Below, one piece after another: positions 46,960 through 60,022 of a stretch of DNA of 64,000 bases. Numbering within the stretch: the first letter of the stretch is position 1; each line of letters begins with the position of its first letter. The position numbers were made by a program, and so were the translations under genes. Origin of the DNA: Manihot esculenta (Eukaryota > Streptophyta > Magnoliopsida > Malpighiales > Euphorbiaceae); NCBI RefSeq assembly GCF_001659605.2, contig NC_035174.2, positions 8,924,402 to 8,988,401 on the forward strand. Direction: 5' to 3'. The notes under the pieces are model-generated. The model saw only the letters and a program-made list of their open reading frames with translations. It was not told the origin of the DNA and searched no databases.

Positions 46960-48945
46960 AAATTAGATATTGGATAATCATGCGAAGAGTGGCTTCTATA
47001 ATTCTTCTGCCATCTTTGAATGCCTTTCGGTGATGTGATGTGCTTTTCTTTTCTTTGTTCTTCAGCTTTTTTAATGATCTTGTTTGATAAAGATTCGGAC
47101 AGTTTCAAAAACTAAATTAAAGGTGCAAAATTCAAAATAGACAGGATTAAAATTTGGATTAACTTCTCTATTATTATTTTTATTATTATGGGTGCAAATC
47201 CAATTCCAATTCCTATATAATTTTTGTAATTTATCCCATTTTTAATTGTAAATTACTAAGTTTAGGAACTTTTTAATTTAAAATATTGAGGATTGATATA
47301 TACAAAATAATTAATAAAATAGATTTATGGATTTTATGTCCTATATATTAATATATATATATATAATAAAGTTGATATTATGATGAACGTAATTAGTGGA
47401 AATGATTATATCGTGCATGCCATGCATCTACCAACCGAAACCTAGAGGAAAATTAGAAAAAACAGGGGCCCATATCTCTCACAAACCAATAATCTTCTTT
47501 TGTCCTTTTCTCTTTTAGCATGGATTTCTTGTTAATTTATTTGAAATAATAATAATAATAAAAGAAAGGAAAGAGGTCAAGGACCATATGAGTTTGATTG
47601 TCAACCTAATTTTCATGAATATTCCAATTTTTACTATATGAAAATGAGAAATTTTATCATACAATTGCTATATTTACAATGATTTAATATCGAATAATGA
47701 TATTAATCATAGTGAGATTTATTATTTAACCAAGCTGCAATTAGCTTGAAGGTTATTATAGTGAAAAGTTAATTTAAATTTTTATATAATTTTTTAATTT
47801 GAAATGGAAGTTATAAAATTTTGATTTTTTAAAAAAAATAAAGTTATGTATAATTTTTAAAAAAATTTTCTAATTTTTTTTTCAAAATAAATCATAAAAA
47901 ATAAAAAAATATATATATAATAATTAAATATTAATCATTGATTATACCGACAGTATAATAAAATTTCAACTTCAAATAGTTTAAAGAGTCAATTTAATGG
48001 GAAGAAAAAGCAGTGTCTAAAGTTTAAGAAGCATGCATGCATGGTATTGATTAAGCCTGCTTTTCAATTTGGACTTTCAATGATTACAAGACCATGCTGA
48101 TTAGGTAATAAGTAATATCTGCCAACTACAAATCAATTTGCTGTGAAAAAAGTTACCTCTTCAAAATTAAATATTCACATACACCTAATTATATATACAA
48201 TGATAAATTTTTTTTAATATTTTAGTAAATGATCTGATTAGTACTCATCTTTAATACTAATCATCTTTGATTAAAGAATTCAAGTATTTCTAACTTCTGA
48301 TCTGGCAATAATACTTTGAGAATTCCATTTCCCTAATTTCGCCTCTCTCATTGCACAAAACATCACTTTCAATTTCTTTTTTTTGAAATGAGGGATTGGA
48401 GATTGAAAAATTAGAATATGAGACTTCTCATATTTACTGAAATGCACTTTACCACCGGATTAAATCTGGGAGTGCATCGCTTTCAATTTCTTTGAAACTC
48501 AATTGATTATTGAAGTATACTTCAAAGTTTAAGATAGACCTTTGACCTTAATTTTAAATATCAATGATCTTAGTATCATTACCCATTAATTATATGTTAA
48601 TGATTTTAAACATGTCTAGGGTTTTGCATGCTAAAAAGATTTCGTAATATTATATCTCAGATTACAAACAGAATGGTATATACCTAGAAAACTGTTGAAG
48701 GGTAGCATGTGAATTGTGAAAGGCAAACCTCCAAGCTATGCTAAAGCCATTGTGATTAGTTGCTTAGATGCCAAGCATAGAACCCCCAACCCTTTATATA
48801 CAACTTCATCATAGCTTTATATACAGTATTAATCTCGTAGATTCTGACACGTATATAGTGACCATGCCAAACTTTTTCCATTTCCTTTCTTTCTTTTAAT
48901 TGGATATCTTAATTAGGAAGGGTAGCCTATGAATTAGAAATTGTC
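46960..48945. other. Spacer between nsLTP2 and reticulon genes
   Basis: No gene recognised. It includes a possible degraded short interspersed repeat at 48388-48472 and two TATATA-type boxes at 48792-48799 and about 48815-48823 that may serve the reticulon gene. Confidence 0.55.
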
Positions 48946-49844
48946 ATGTGTATTGCAGTTGCTGACATATTGCTGTGGAAGAACAAGTATTTATCAGGAG
49001 GAATCCTAATTGGCTTCACGGTCATATGGTTTCTTTTTGAAGTTGTGGAGTACCATTTTGTTACTCTTCTTTCTCATTTGCTCATGCTTTTCATGGCCGT
49101 CTTCTTCATTTGGTCTAACGCCGCAGGATTCATCAAAAGGTAACTCTGAAGATTGCCCTTTTTCCAAAATTACTATTAATTATCTTATTATGACAAAACA
49201 TGTATAATAAAAAGGAGGATGATTTTCAAATGTTCTCATCTTGATGTCTATATAAAAACTTGTTTGCTTTTCAGAAATCCTCCTGATATTGACGACATAG
49301 AATTGCCAGAATCCACATTGAGATTCTTCTTCAAGCAAATCAACCGATTACTATCAGATTTTTACTATATTTCAAGTGGGAATGATCTAATAACATTCTT
49401 CCTGGTATGCAAAAATCTTTTCCTGTAGAGCTCCATTTTAAACCATTTTCTACGTTCTAGTGCCACATGTTATATTACATTCTATCATAAGCACTATAAT
49501 TATTTTCAGACAATAGCTTGTCTCTGGACATTGTCAGCTTTTGGGTCTCTATGCAGCACTCTGACTCTGTTATATATTGGTAATAACCTGAGGGCTTTGT
49601 TCCATTTGTTCTTAATTCCTTAACTTTTTTAGTGCTTAATTAATTGGGTTTGTGATTTATTTGTTGGGATGAAGTGTTTCTGTGCCTGGCAACATTGCCA
49701 GCTTTGTACGAGCGATATGAAGATCAGGTGGATCATTTTGCTGGAAGAAGCAGCCAAGAGATGAAGAAATTGTTTGAAAATTTTAATTCCAAAGTTTTTG
49801 ACAAGATCCCAAGAGGACCAACAAAAGATAAAAAGCTGATGTAA
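48946..49844 (+). CDS. Reticulon-like protein B (RTNLB)
   Basis: Exons 48946-49139, 49275-49404, 49510-49579 and 49675-49844 (stop TAA) close to 187 residues. The reticulon domain covers nearly the whole protein: VADILLWKNK, a first long hydrophobic hairpin (FTVIWFLFEVVEYHFVTLL to IWSNAA), the loop NPPDIDDIELPES, a second hairpin (ITFFL to LCLATLPALYERY), then a basic tail. RTNLBs shape tubular ER by inserting hydrophobic wedges. The start is uncertain. The domain normally begins with a Gly-rich segment before VADILLW, and TGTATTGCAG just before GTTGCTGAC could be a splice acceptor, so a short upstream exon may be missing. Downstream, AGAGGACC and KKLM end the protein without a dilysine signal I can be sure of. 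Confidence 0.88.
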
Positions 49845-50157
49845 ATTTGGATTGCTTAATGGAACAGTTCATTTCCCTGCAATATAGGAAATTTCCATGC
49901 CATTGCTGCACATGAGCTAGAATTGATTCTTCCTTTTGCTTTATAAGCTTTTCTTTTCTTCTTTTTTTTTCCCTTTTCCCTTTAATTAGAATCGAATGTC
50001 AACGAAGACCGCCTCAAAATGGATGGGATTTTGAAGGATTGGTAGTTAGCTTTTTCTTGTTCTTTTCCACTTTCAACATTATTAAATCAGCTTCGTAAAA
50101 ATCTATGTAATCCAACAATCCTTTGATCGTTGGCTTATATTGTGTGTATATGTGTTA

Positions 50158-50173
50158 GAGAGAGAGAGAGAGA
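50158..50173. repeat. (AG)n microsatellite in a 5' leader
   Basis: Alternating AG run just before the small membrane-protein ATG. GA-rich leaders are common in plant genes. Confidence 0.8.
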
Positions 50174-50187
50174 AAGGGAAAGAGGAT

Positions 50188-50406
50188 ATGGCGTGGGGAT
50201 GGAAAGAGGCGATAAGAGGGGGTGGAAGAAGCGGCGGCGGTGAAGCTTTGCTCTTATGTTGGGCTGCACTTATCACTCTATCAATCTTAACGGCTATTGT
50301 TTTCTCTTGCGCTGGTGGTGCATCCAAGGATAAAGCCTCCGCTACCCACACTGATACTTACGGTGCAACGTGCGCTGCTGGGTGCGGTGCAGCTTGCGGT
50401 GGATGA
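50188..50406 (+). CDS. Small single-pass membrane protein with Gly/Cys-rich tail, unknown function
   Basis: 72 residues from the ATG at 50188 (an in-frame ATG at 50140 would add a low-complexity GA-repeat-encoded stretch, so I prefer the inner one). N-terminal Gly/Arg-rich segment, one hydrophobic helix (LLLCWAALITLSILTAIVF), then a short tail ending in a Gly/Ala/Cys-rich run (CAAGCGAACGG). An (AG)n tract at 50158-50173 lies in the leader. The compact layout and good ATG context look like a real plant small-protein gene, but I know no function for it. Confidence 0.6.
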   Translation: MAWGWKEAIRGGGRSGGGEALLLCWAALITLSILTAIVFSCAGGASKDKASATHTDTYGATCAAGCGAACGG

Positions 50407-52330
50407 GCTCATGATCTCCTTCTCCGCCTGCCTCCATATCAACAAATTCACTTCTGCTATATACAGAAAACAGTGTAATTTCCTCTCTTTTGTTTTTTAT
50501 CATTAAGAAAATTTAGTTTAGAAATTATTTCTAATATCTTTATTAATGATAAGATCCTAACTATCAATCTCAAACTTTAAATTATTTCTAATATCTTTAT
50601 TAATGATTCATTAAAGAGCACACTTGTCTGTTTCAATAATAAGATCCTAACTATCAGTCTCAAACTTTAAAATAAATCTTTAATCAAGAAAATGTTTTAA
50701 TTAATTAATTTTTTTAAATAATTTAAATATAAAAAATGTAAAAAAAATTAAACAATAATTTTTATGAAAAAAATTAATACATAAAAACATAAATTTTAAA
50801 ATATTGACATTTAAATATAAATAATTATAATTAAAAAATCTAACCAAATTTTTTTTTTAAAAAAATAAGGATGTATAATGCATATTTCAAGGAATAATGG
50901 CATACATAGCATTATTAATTAGTTTTAGAAATTAATATATATATATAATGAAAATCAATTATGGGAACATTATTTGTATTTTTATTTTTTTTAAAATAGG
51001 GGTTGGGGGAGTCGAACCTTAGACATTTCAAGGCTACAAAGATGCACTTTCCATCAGGTTGTTAACCTTTTGTAACAATACAAGAATGAAATTATTCAGA
51101 TATGTGCTTAACTATTTTTAATAGTACAAGAATGAAATTATGGGGGCATGTGCAAGAATGAAATTACAAAAAGTTAATCAAAATCAATAATGAAATTATT
51201 TTGTCTACAAAATCTGTATACGTTACAGCCTAAAAGGTGACGCCCTTGGTCTGCATGGCTTATTTTGCATTTTTGTATACCCAATTGGTGAACTTGTCCT
51301 ATTATAATAATCAAGAGGCTGGATTAAGTAGATAATATTCAATATTTGTGATATTTCTTTGTCGGAGATAATACTCAATACTAAAACCATTGAGAAGAAG
51401 CAGTTCATAGAAAGAAAAACAGGACCAAAACAAAAACGGTTGAGACGATAAAAGTTCCCCTCAAATTGCTTGTCTGCATTTCCAACATAAATTCTCCTGT
51501 AAAGGTATCTTATCTGTGTAGATATCAATTCTTGCAACCACTTCCAACATGCAGATCAGTTGGATAGGTAAAAGAAAGTCCCTTCAATTAATTAATAAAT
51601 GAATTGAATACGCACTTTTTTCTGCTGTAAAAGTGTAAAGCATCGACATTGTTCTGCTTTTGCCTTTTCTTATTTTTCAGTATGAAGTGTAGAGTCCATT
51701 GCTGAGGACGTTTTCATTCTTGCATGGTTGGTCCTAGTTTCTAGCCTTCAGTTTCCTACAACACTGCAAAGACAGCATTGAAATTTTCTTTCTGCTCCAA
51801 CTCTCAACTGCATGATTTATCCATACATGCTAATAAAATATAATTGTCCTCAATTTTAGTTTTTTCACACATAGTTTCACGTAGTCATAATAAAATGTTA
51901 TATTCACATTCAGAATTTAAACCTTTATCTCAGATCATTGTTAGATCATAATGCCAACTGTTCATTTGTATGCATGCTGTTTATTGAGAAATATGGCACA
52001 ACTCGGTCTCCTTCTCGACCATATCGAATCAAATAAACCTGAAACCCAAGTGCCTTAAGCCTTGGATTTAGGGTTTTAGGGGTGCATCTGCAAGCATTGC
52101 CAGAGTGCCATTGACAACATGCAATTTAAATGAAATCTTACTGGTATTTCTAGGGACACAATATCCATAAGACATGCTACTCATATAATAAGTGAGACTA
52201 TTACATGGGTTGGGAGTTTGGTGCTCCTTTCATATAGCTTATGGGGCTTGCATGATCTCATGACTCATAAGACCACAATTTACCCATTAAAAGATGAAAA
52301 GAGCAGCAAAAACAGAGCATTAAAATGAAA
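50407..52330. other. Spacer between the small membrane protein and HAL3 genes
   Basis: No supported gene. A 51 bp segment (tttctaatatctttattaatga and catctaactatcaatctcaaac-like words) recurs around 50520-50670 as an imperfect local duplication. A possible short interspersed repeat with a B-box-like word lies at 51001-51062. Confidence 0.5.
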
Positions 52331-53588
52331 CTAATTCCCTCTTCCATCTCCTGCTTGAACCCGAGACTCCAAGAAGAGCCTTATGGTTGAGTAGATTAGA
52401 GAAGGTTCAGCCATTGCACCACTCCCATAATCACCACAGGCCAGCCTTTTTGTGATGGGTGGAATGAGGGAAATCCCAAGTTCATCAATTGTCATCAGAT
52501 GCTTCTCTGTGAAAGGATTGGTCCACATGAAAGTATTCATGGCTGGTGCGACAAACAGGGGCTTGCTGTAATCCCACGCTCGGACAATGCAAGTCAGCAG
52601 ATTGTCACACAATCCCCCAGCAATCTTCATTGGGACAACACAGAGTAATTAGAAATCACTATTACTTAGAGCCTATCATATGTTTAAAAATGGGGTATAT
52701 TAAGCAATCATATGGTTAACACTAATGTACTCAGTTGATAAAGCAAAAAAAGGGTATCCAACATAAGCCCTGTCCTTTACCATAACATCCAAAATACACA
52801 GGGACCTAAAAAAGCTACTGTCATGATTCATTATTTTGTGAATAATTGCAACACATGATAATCAGTTCACGAAACCAACTTGACCTTTTTCAAAGACAGA
52901 ATAGGCATTTGATTGTATATCAGACATAACAACCCATCAATTTAATCAATTATTAAGTAGAAAAGCAATTGCACCAAAACTATTTGACTTAAATATTGAA
53001 TCCCAATCATTAATTAGTGTTTGACACAAAAAATAAATAATCAAGGCCAAAGAACTTGATCAATAAGATATTGCAAGTTAGACTCTATTAAGGAAAATCC
53101 TTGAAGTTGAAACAATGATTTCAAATCTTTGTTATTTTGAGGACATAGGGAACATATAAAACAGGATAACTCCAGGAGAGAATGAGGGGTCAAACACAAG
53201 GTATTCAATGGCATTATTACCTTAAAGGTTTCTTAGTACATACCTTCCCAAGTGTGTTTGCTGATAACGGGGCTATAACCATGATATCAGCCCACCGGCG
53301 CAGCTCAATGTGAAGAACACTATCTCCTATTTTACTCCAACTAGACCATTCATCCTCATCAGTGTAAAGAACAACATCTTTAGGAAGGGAGGCTCTATCA
53401 ATGAAATGTAAAGAAGCCCTTGTAGCAACAGCTTTTACTTCTGCCCATTCAGAAAAACAATGGCAGAGATTTCCAAATTTTATAGCAGCTACACTTCCAC
53501 TGGCAGCAAGCAGTATCCTGGGTTTCCTATGAACAGCATTTTCCAGTACTGACTCTCTTTCTGTTGCTACTGGTTCTGAGTATGCCAT
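52331..53588 (-). CDS. HAL3: HAL3-like phosphopantothenoylcysteine decarboxylase
   Basis: Two coding exons, 53588-53244 and 52624-52331, close to 212 residues (AtHAL3a has about 209). The flavoprotein decarboxylates 4'-phosphopantothenoylcysteine to 4'-phosphopantetheine in coenzyme A synthesis. Visible motifs: the Rossmann-like start ILLAASGSVAAIK; active-site His93 in HIELRRWAD; the flavin-site segment APLSANTLGK; the substrate-recognition clamp PAMNTFMW (142-149); and the catalytic Cys178 in RLACGDYGSGAMAE. All catalytic features are present. The ATG at 53588 lies 4 nt inside its exon, so at least one upstream leader exon is expected; the GC-rich stretch at about 54770-55000, ending in a GTGAGG donor, is the best candidate. 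HAL3 proteins have also been tied to salt tolerance. Confidence 0.95.
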
Positions 53589-53619
53589 AATCTGCTCAAC
53601 CAATGGACAGAGTAATTAC

Positions 53620-56600
53620 AAATTAATCAAAGCTTGAAATTGAAAAACAAATCATCCCTTGTTATTAACTTGAAAATTTCACACAAAAATTTGCTATCAG
53701 TAACAAAGCCAAGCTACTTGTGCATAAAATAAATCTTCAATGTGTTGCAACATTATTCTAATCATAGCCTAACTTAGCTTGATTTAATTGATATATGGTC
53801 GGTTTAAGAACCAAAAGCAGAACGCCAGAATCACTACTAAATTTAACAGGATGAACTGATCAGTTTATCGCAGATGCACGATAAAGGTCACTGCAATGAG
53901 ATGCATCTTTAATTTTGACAATGATGAGGGTTTGATTACCAAAAGAACAAACGAAGAAAACACTCAAAGTGAACCAAAAACCTTGCAGTTAGTTAATCAA
54001 GTCCTATATTCAGAAGCGGACATCCAATTCCTAAAATCCAGCAGCTATACCAAATATCAACAGATCAACTATTTGATACTATGCAGTGTAAGAAATAACT
54101 CAACAGAAGTTCTTGAAATTACATGCACTAAGAAAAGGATTTAAACATGAAAAGGGTTTAAAAATAACAATTAAGAAGCGGTATTGTTACCACATATATG
54201 AGAGCTCAGATTCAAATTCCAGCAGTTGCCGGTGCCTGAGGGTGCCAGATACGGTGAGATGATGAATCAAGAGGTTATTTAAATAGGGATGGAAACGTAC
54301 CCAAATCCAAACCCATTTATAACTATAATACCCAATCCATTTAGAAATTAAGTTCCAATGCCGTATCCGTCTCAAATTCCACCGAACCAGATTAATCTAA
54401 ATAATTTATAATTGTGCTGAAATGTTAATTAATTTAACATAGCTTTACGGGTTAAATAACTGAACCGAACCCGAGTCGAACACATTCAACAAACACATAA
54501 CACCAGAAACATCAAACATACAATCTCAGAAATCTATTTCAACAAACACATTCAATAAATCTTAAAATTCAACAAACACACTCCAAATTTCCAGAAATAC
54601 AAATCAATTGAGAAATATCAACACAAAAATCTCATAAATCCATTTTCAAAAGAATTGCTTTAAGTTGTAGTAAACTGGTATTTCAAATTTACTATGGTAT
54701 TCTAACTAACACTGTATAACAATATACAAAGATCAGTAGTTGGAGGCATTGATTTAATACCTCACCGAGCCGCTGGAGGCAAGCAACACAGAGAGCAGCG
54801 GCGTGACTTGAGGACGAGTACTAGCGGCAAGGAGGGCAAGCAGCAGCACCGAGGGAAACTGCAGCGGGGAACAGCGTGCCTGAGTGAGGACTGCGTTAAC
54901 AGCGAGCGATGAGAGAAACAACTAGCGGAGGGAGAAACGACGTTGGTTGTTGGTGTGGCTGTCGTTCGGTGTTGCTGCGGCTGAATTTTGATGCTGGTAC
55001 AAAGGTACGGAAGAAGAAAAAGTGGAAGACAAAATCGTGAAAATTGACAGATTTTTTTTTTTCTTTTGATATACAAAATCGACAGATTTGATTTAGGGCT
55101 CTTTCCTTTTTTCTTTTCTCAGCCTTAACCAAAACGACATAGTTTTTCTTGAAATATATATATATATATACATTATTCTTCAATTATATCTACATTTTTT
55201 AAAGACTAATCTTTGAAATTGAGAATAACTATAAGTATAATATACTTTTGATTTAGAAAATTTTAAACTTTGTCCATTAAACTATATAATGGTATAATCA
55301 AATGATCTAATTTACAGTTATCACAGGTAAACACTAAAAGAAATTTATATTTTATTGATTGTTTTAAAGTTAGGATATATTAATTACAATAAAATAAAAT
55401 TCAGCTCAATCAACTGATTTTTTCAATAAGCAGAATCATAAGTGTTGCGTTAATTTCACGTTGTCCGCAAAGTGCCAAGAGCCCCACTGACTGTCTCTGG
55501 GATTTTCTTTATCTTTTGGTTGATGTCTGTGGGGCTCTCTAATGCAGCAATGCTGAGTGGCCACCCGTCAGACTCAGAAACGGTCATTTCTACAGTTCAC
55601 ATTAAATTTATCGCCAATTTGTCGCGAGAATTTAGAATGATGAGTCTCACTCCCAGACACTTAGCCTAAGGAGATGAACAAGATTTACACGTGGTCTACA
55701 TTCACAAGGTATAACAGTGTCGTGCCAGTTAGGAAAGATCAGGACCATTCATTTATTGTCGTTTTGCATTTCTGTGATCAAATGCGGAAAGGCTCTCATC
55801 AAGATTCCCTCTCATTGGTATAAGTGAATTTTATAAGAGGAAAGTGGTACAAACTGCTTTACCTTTATATATATTTAGGTTTTATTTAATTTATATATAT
55901 TTTTTTTAAAAAAATCATTTTTTAATAAATAATTTAATTAGATATAACTAAATAAGTTGTTTTCCCTTTAAAAAAATAAAATCTCTTTAACTTTTTGTAA
56001 AATAAAAAATGAGCAGGCATTTAACTGAAGTCTCGAATTGCACTATTTGCATGGGTCACACGCGCGGAGACAACCATGCATGTTCTTAGGATTGTTAAGT
56101 TGCTACCAAGGTTGGTGTATCATAGCTCCTACGACAACTTTGAGCTCCTTCATGCCCAGTTCTCTCTCCATAGGAATGGACTCTTAATGATGTGACAGGA
56201 ATAATACGTGGGTTCTTAATTTATCTTGTGAATGATTAATTAGAAAAGAAGGAACTCAACCATTCTGTTGGCGAGAGTTTGCTGCCCATGGACTCTGGTC
56301 GATTCTTCAAGATCTGAAGCTTGTTCGTAGTATGGGCCATGAGCTAGCTTATTATACTCGGTTATTATTACTCATTTCAATATTCATTAATTATTTTTAA
56401 TATTTTTATTAAAAAAATATTAAATTATTAATTTCATAAAACTACAAGTCTAATGAATACAAGGTAACATGTAATTAAGAATTGTATAGTATGGGGGTGG
56501 GGGAATGGGACCATGCTAACAGTCATGATGGTATTGTTTCCCCTTAACGGTTCATAGCCAATGTGCAACTATCATGGCTGTCCACTTCTTTTTTATTTTT

Positions 56601-57500
56601 CCATTCACTCAACCCCACAATTATAAAAATATTTTATTATTATAAAATTTACACTTTTTAATAAAAAAAATTAAAATTTAAAATCTCTCAAAATTATTCT
56701 AATATATTTACCGTCAAATTAAATATGTAATACTAAAAATTCATTTCCAACTATACTCTGCATTATATTTTACATTAATTGAAATGTAGATTTTCAAATA
56801 TAAGGCTCAATTTACTTTTAAGGGAAATATTTCTTTAAAATGTATTTTTTCAAAAAAAATATATATACGTTCTGATGGATATTTTAAAAAAATAGTTAAT
56901 AAAAAATTACTTAATTTATAATTGACAACAACTTAAAATAAATTTACAGAACAAAAATTAAGTGACAAATCATTTCAAACTGAAAATCAGAAGTTTAAAT
57001 TAAGGGTTTTGAAAATTATTTAGGGATTAAGGCACAGTTTATTTTATAGAAAATATTTTTTATTTCTTTATATGTACTTTAAACATTTAGAAAAATTAAT
57101 TAATAAAAATTATTTTCTTAAAAAATTAAATTATGTTAAAAAAATGACTTTTTTTAAGAAAAAATTATTTTTTATATTTTAAAATATTATTGTTAATATA
57201 TTATATTTTAAAATTAAAATCAAATAATAAAAATAAATTATTTTATTAAAAATATTTTTTTATTAAAAAAATACTTTTAAATTTTCTATGTATCAACAGA
57301 GACTAAATTATATGTCACGCAAAATGTCGTTATATGCAATTAAAGATAACTATGGGGACTTAATCGTAATTACAATGTTTTCAAAATATCACGTTAAATT
57401 GAATACACTAGAAATTGAAGAAAGACACCGCTACTACACAGTATGGTTTTTTCTCACCAGACTCCATCTTTTTCCATTTGGTTTTCATTCCACTCGAATT
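53620..57500. other. Spacer and probable HAL3 leader region
   Basis: The first 1.4 kb probably contains the HAL3 leader intron and a non-coding first exon near 54.77-55.0 kb. The remainder is AT-rich with no supported gene. A non-repetitive block of balanced composition at 55.44-55.74 kb has a short plus frame but no recognisable domain. Confidence 0.5.
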
Positions 57501-57736
57501 ATCTATCTTCCCAAGGTCTAGCTTTGCAGGACGCTTTACTTTTCTTCTCACCTTTCACACTTCTCTCTCTCTCTTGTTCTCTCGCCTCTGTAGGCTCCTT
57601 TGTCTTCCTTGAGCTCTTCTTCAGTCTTATTTGCTCTTCTGGTGCTGGAAGGTAAGAATTGTGAGCCTTCAGTTTTGCAACATTCTCCAACGGTCAATTC
57701 CTGTTCTTTTTTCTTTCTTTTTTTTTTTGGTGATTT

Positions 57737-60022
57737 GTGGATATGTTTTTCTTGATTTTGCTGGTTTTTGTTCTTTGTAACTCTAATGGGTTAGTGAGTT
57801 CTTTGAATACTGAAGGGTTTACACTTTTGTCGTTCAAGCAGTCCATATATGAAGACCCAGAAGGGTCTTTAAGGAACTGGAACTCCTCTGATGAGACCCC
57901 TTGTTCATGGAATGGGGTTACATGCAAGGAGCAAAAAGTTGTCTCTATTAGCATTCCAAAGAAAAAACTTTATGGGTTTCTTCCTTCTTCTCTTGGGTCT
58001 CTTTCTGACCTCAGACATGTAAATTTGAGGAATAATAGGTTCTTCGGTAGCTTGCCTACTGAGCTTTTTCAAGCTCTGGGGTTACAGAGTCTGGTCCTTT
58101 ATGGGAATGCTTTATCTGGGTCTTTGCCAAATGAGTTTGGCAAGCTTAAATACCTTCAAAGCTTAGATTTATCACAGAATTTCTTCAATGGGTCAATACC
58201 CACATCAATTGTTCAATGTAAAAGGCTTAGAACCCTTGATCTAAGCCAAAACAACTTCACTGGTTCTTTGCCAGATGGGGTAGGTACGGGTTTGGTTTCT
58301 CTTGAAAGACTTGATCTTTCATTCAATAAACTGAATGGTTCAATTCCTAGTGATATAGGAAATTTGTCTAGTTTGCAAGGAACTGTTGATTTTTCCCATA
58401 ATCATTTCACTGGTTCAATCCCAGCTAGTCTTGGAAACCTTCCTGAGAAGGTTTACATTGATCTAACTTACAACAATTTGATTGGTCCAATACCACAAAA
58501 TGGTGCGCTGATGAACAGAGGACCAACAGCATTTATAGGAAATCCGGGGCTCTGCGGTCCTCCATTGAAAAACCCTTGTTCCTCCAATACTCCTGGTGCA
58601 AGTTCACCTTCATCAATTCCATTTTTGCCTAATAACTACCCATCTCAAGATTTGGATAATAATGGTGGAAGAACTGGGAAAGGAAGAGGACTGAGTAAGG
58701 GTGCTGTTATTGCAATCATTGTGAGTGATATACTCGGAATTTGCCTAGTCGGATTGTTGTTTTCGTATTGTTATTCAAGGGTTTGTGCTTGTAGTAAGAA
58801 TAAGGATGAAAGTGGCTACGTTTTCGACAAGGGAGGGAAGGGTAGGCAAGAATGTCTGTGCTTTAGGAAGGATGAATCTGAAACTCTATCTGAGAATGTG
58901 GAGCAGTATGATCTTGTGCCGCTCGACACACAGGTAGCTTTTGATTTAGATGAGCTGCTTAAGGCTTCTGCTTTTGTTTTGGGAAAGAGTGGAATTGGGA
59001 TTGTGTACAAAGTTGTGCTTGAAGATGGGCTCACGTTGGCTGTGAGAAGATTGGGAGAAGGGGGCTCTCAAAGGTTTAAGGAATTTCAGACAGAAGTAGA
59101 AGCAATTGGAAAGCTAAGGCATCCTAATATTGTAACACTCAGAGCCTATTACTGGTCTGTTGATGAGAAGTTGCTAATCTATGATTATATACCTAATGGA
59201 AGCCTTGCTACTGCACTTCATGGTAAGTTCTAGAAATCCCTTTGTAGCAAATTAAACACATTTCTATTTTCTGTTATTTCCATTAATGATAATAAATTGG
59301 ATTCTTAGACGGGTTTTGACTGTTCATCTGCTTTCTTACTGTCTTTAGGGAAGCCTGGAATGGTTTCATTTACGCCATTATCTTGGTCTATCCGGTTGAA
59401 AATCATCAAGGGGATTGCAAAAGGCTTGGTGTACCTTCATGAATTCAGTCCTAAAAAGTATGTTCATGGAGATATAAAGCCAAGTAATATACTTCTTGGA
59501 CATGACATGGAACCACACATTTCTGATTTTGGACTTGGACGCCTCGCTAATATCGCCGGAGGGTCCCCAACAGTGCAATCTACTAGAGTTGCTGCAGAGA
59601 AACCACAAGAAAGGCAGCAAAAGAGTGCACCTAGCTCAGAAGTAGCTACAGTTTCATCAACAAATTTGGGATCTTATTACCAGGCCCCTGAAGCACTTAA
59701 AGTGATAAAACCATCACAGAAATGGGATGTGTACTCTTATGGTGTGATCTTACTAGAAATGATCACAGGAAGATTTCCAGTGGTGCAAATGGGTACCTCA
59801 GAAATGGATCTTGTTCAATGGATTCAGCTTTGCATTGAAGAACAAAAACCACTTGCAGATGTTTTAGATCCATATTTAGCCCCAGATGTGGACAAAGAAG
59901 AAGAAATTATTGCAGTTCTAAAGATAGCAATGGCTTGTGTTCACAGCAGCAGTGAAAGGAGACCTACAATGAGGCATGTCTCTGAAGCCTTAAGTAGATT
60001 GGCTGTATCATCCTCTGACTGA
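57737..60022 (+). CDS. ZAR1: LRR receptor-like kinase, ZAR1/At2g01210 type
   Basis: Exons 57737-59222 and 59349-60022 close to 719 residues, the family length. Signal peptide 1-22; LRRNT cap with PCSWNGVTC (55-63); about 7 leucine-rich repeats (70-265); Pro/Ser-rich spacer; transmembrane helix 322-346; kinase about 412-710. The glycine loop is [10 protein letters not shown]. The usual VAIK Lys is Arg (AVRR, Arg437). The catalytic loop is HGDIKPSN (535-542), not HRD, and DFG is at 555-557. From memory the AVRR and HGD forms are shared by the Arabidopsis ZAR1 group, so they are family traits, not decay. ZAR1 acts at the plasma membrane in the first asymmetric division of the zygote, with calmodulin and G-beta partners. 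A pyrimidine-rich leader precedes the ATG. Confidence 0.93.

Noticed and set aside
51001..51062. tRNA gene suggested by a B-box-like word
   Set aside because: No cloverleaf or anticodon arm can be drawn around it; treated only as a possible SINE remnant.
51223..51537. 104-codon minus-strand frame
   Set aside because: Low-complexity, hydrophobic/aromatic composition without motif or exon partners.
54762..55183. Minus-strand frames of 95-104 codons upstream of HAL3
   Set aside because: Basic and Ser/Cys-rich translation of a GC-rich leader-like region; better explained as a non-coding first exon of HAL3.
55472..55669. 65-codon plus-strand frame
   Set aside because: Looks like a chance frame in unique DNA; no motif, no splice partner, no recognisable promoter.
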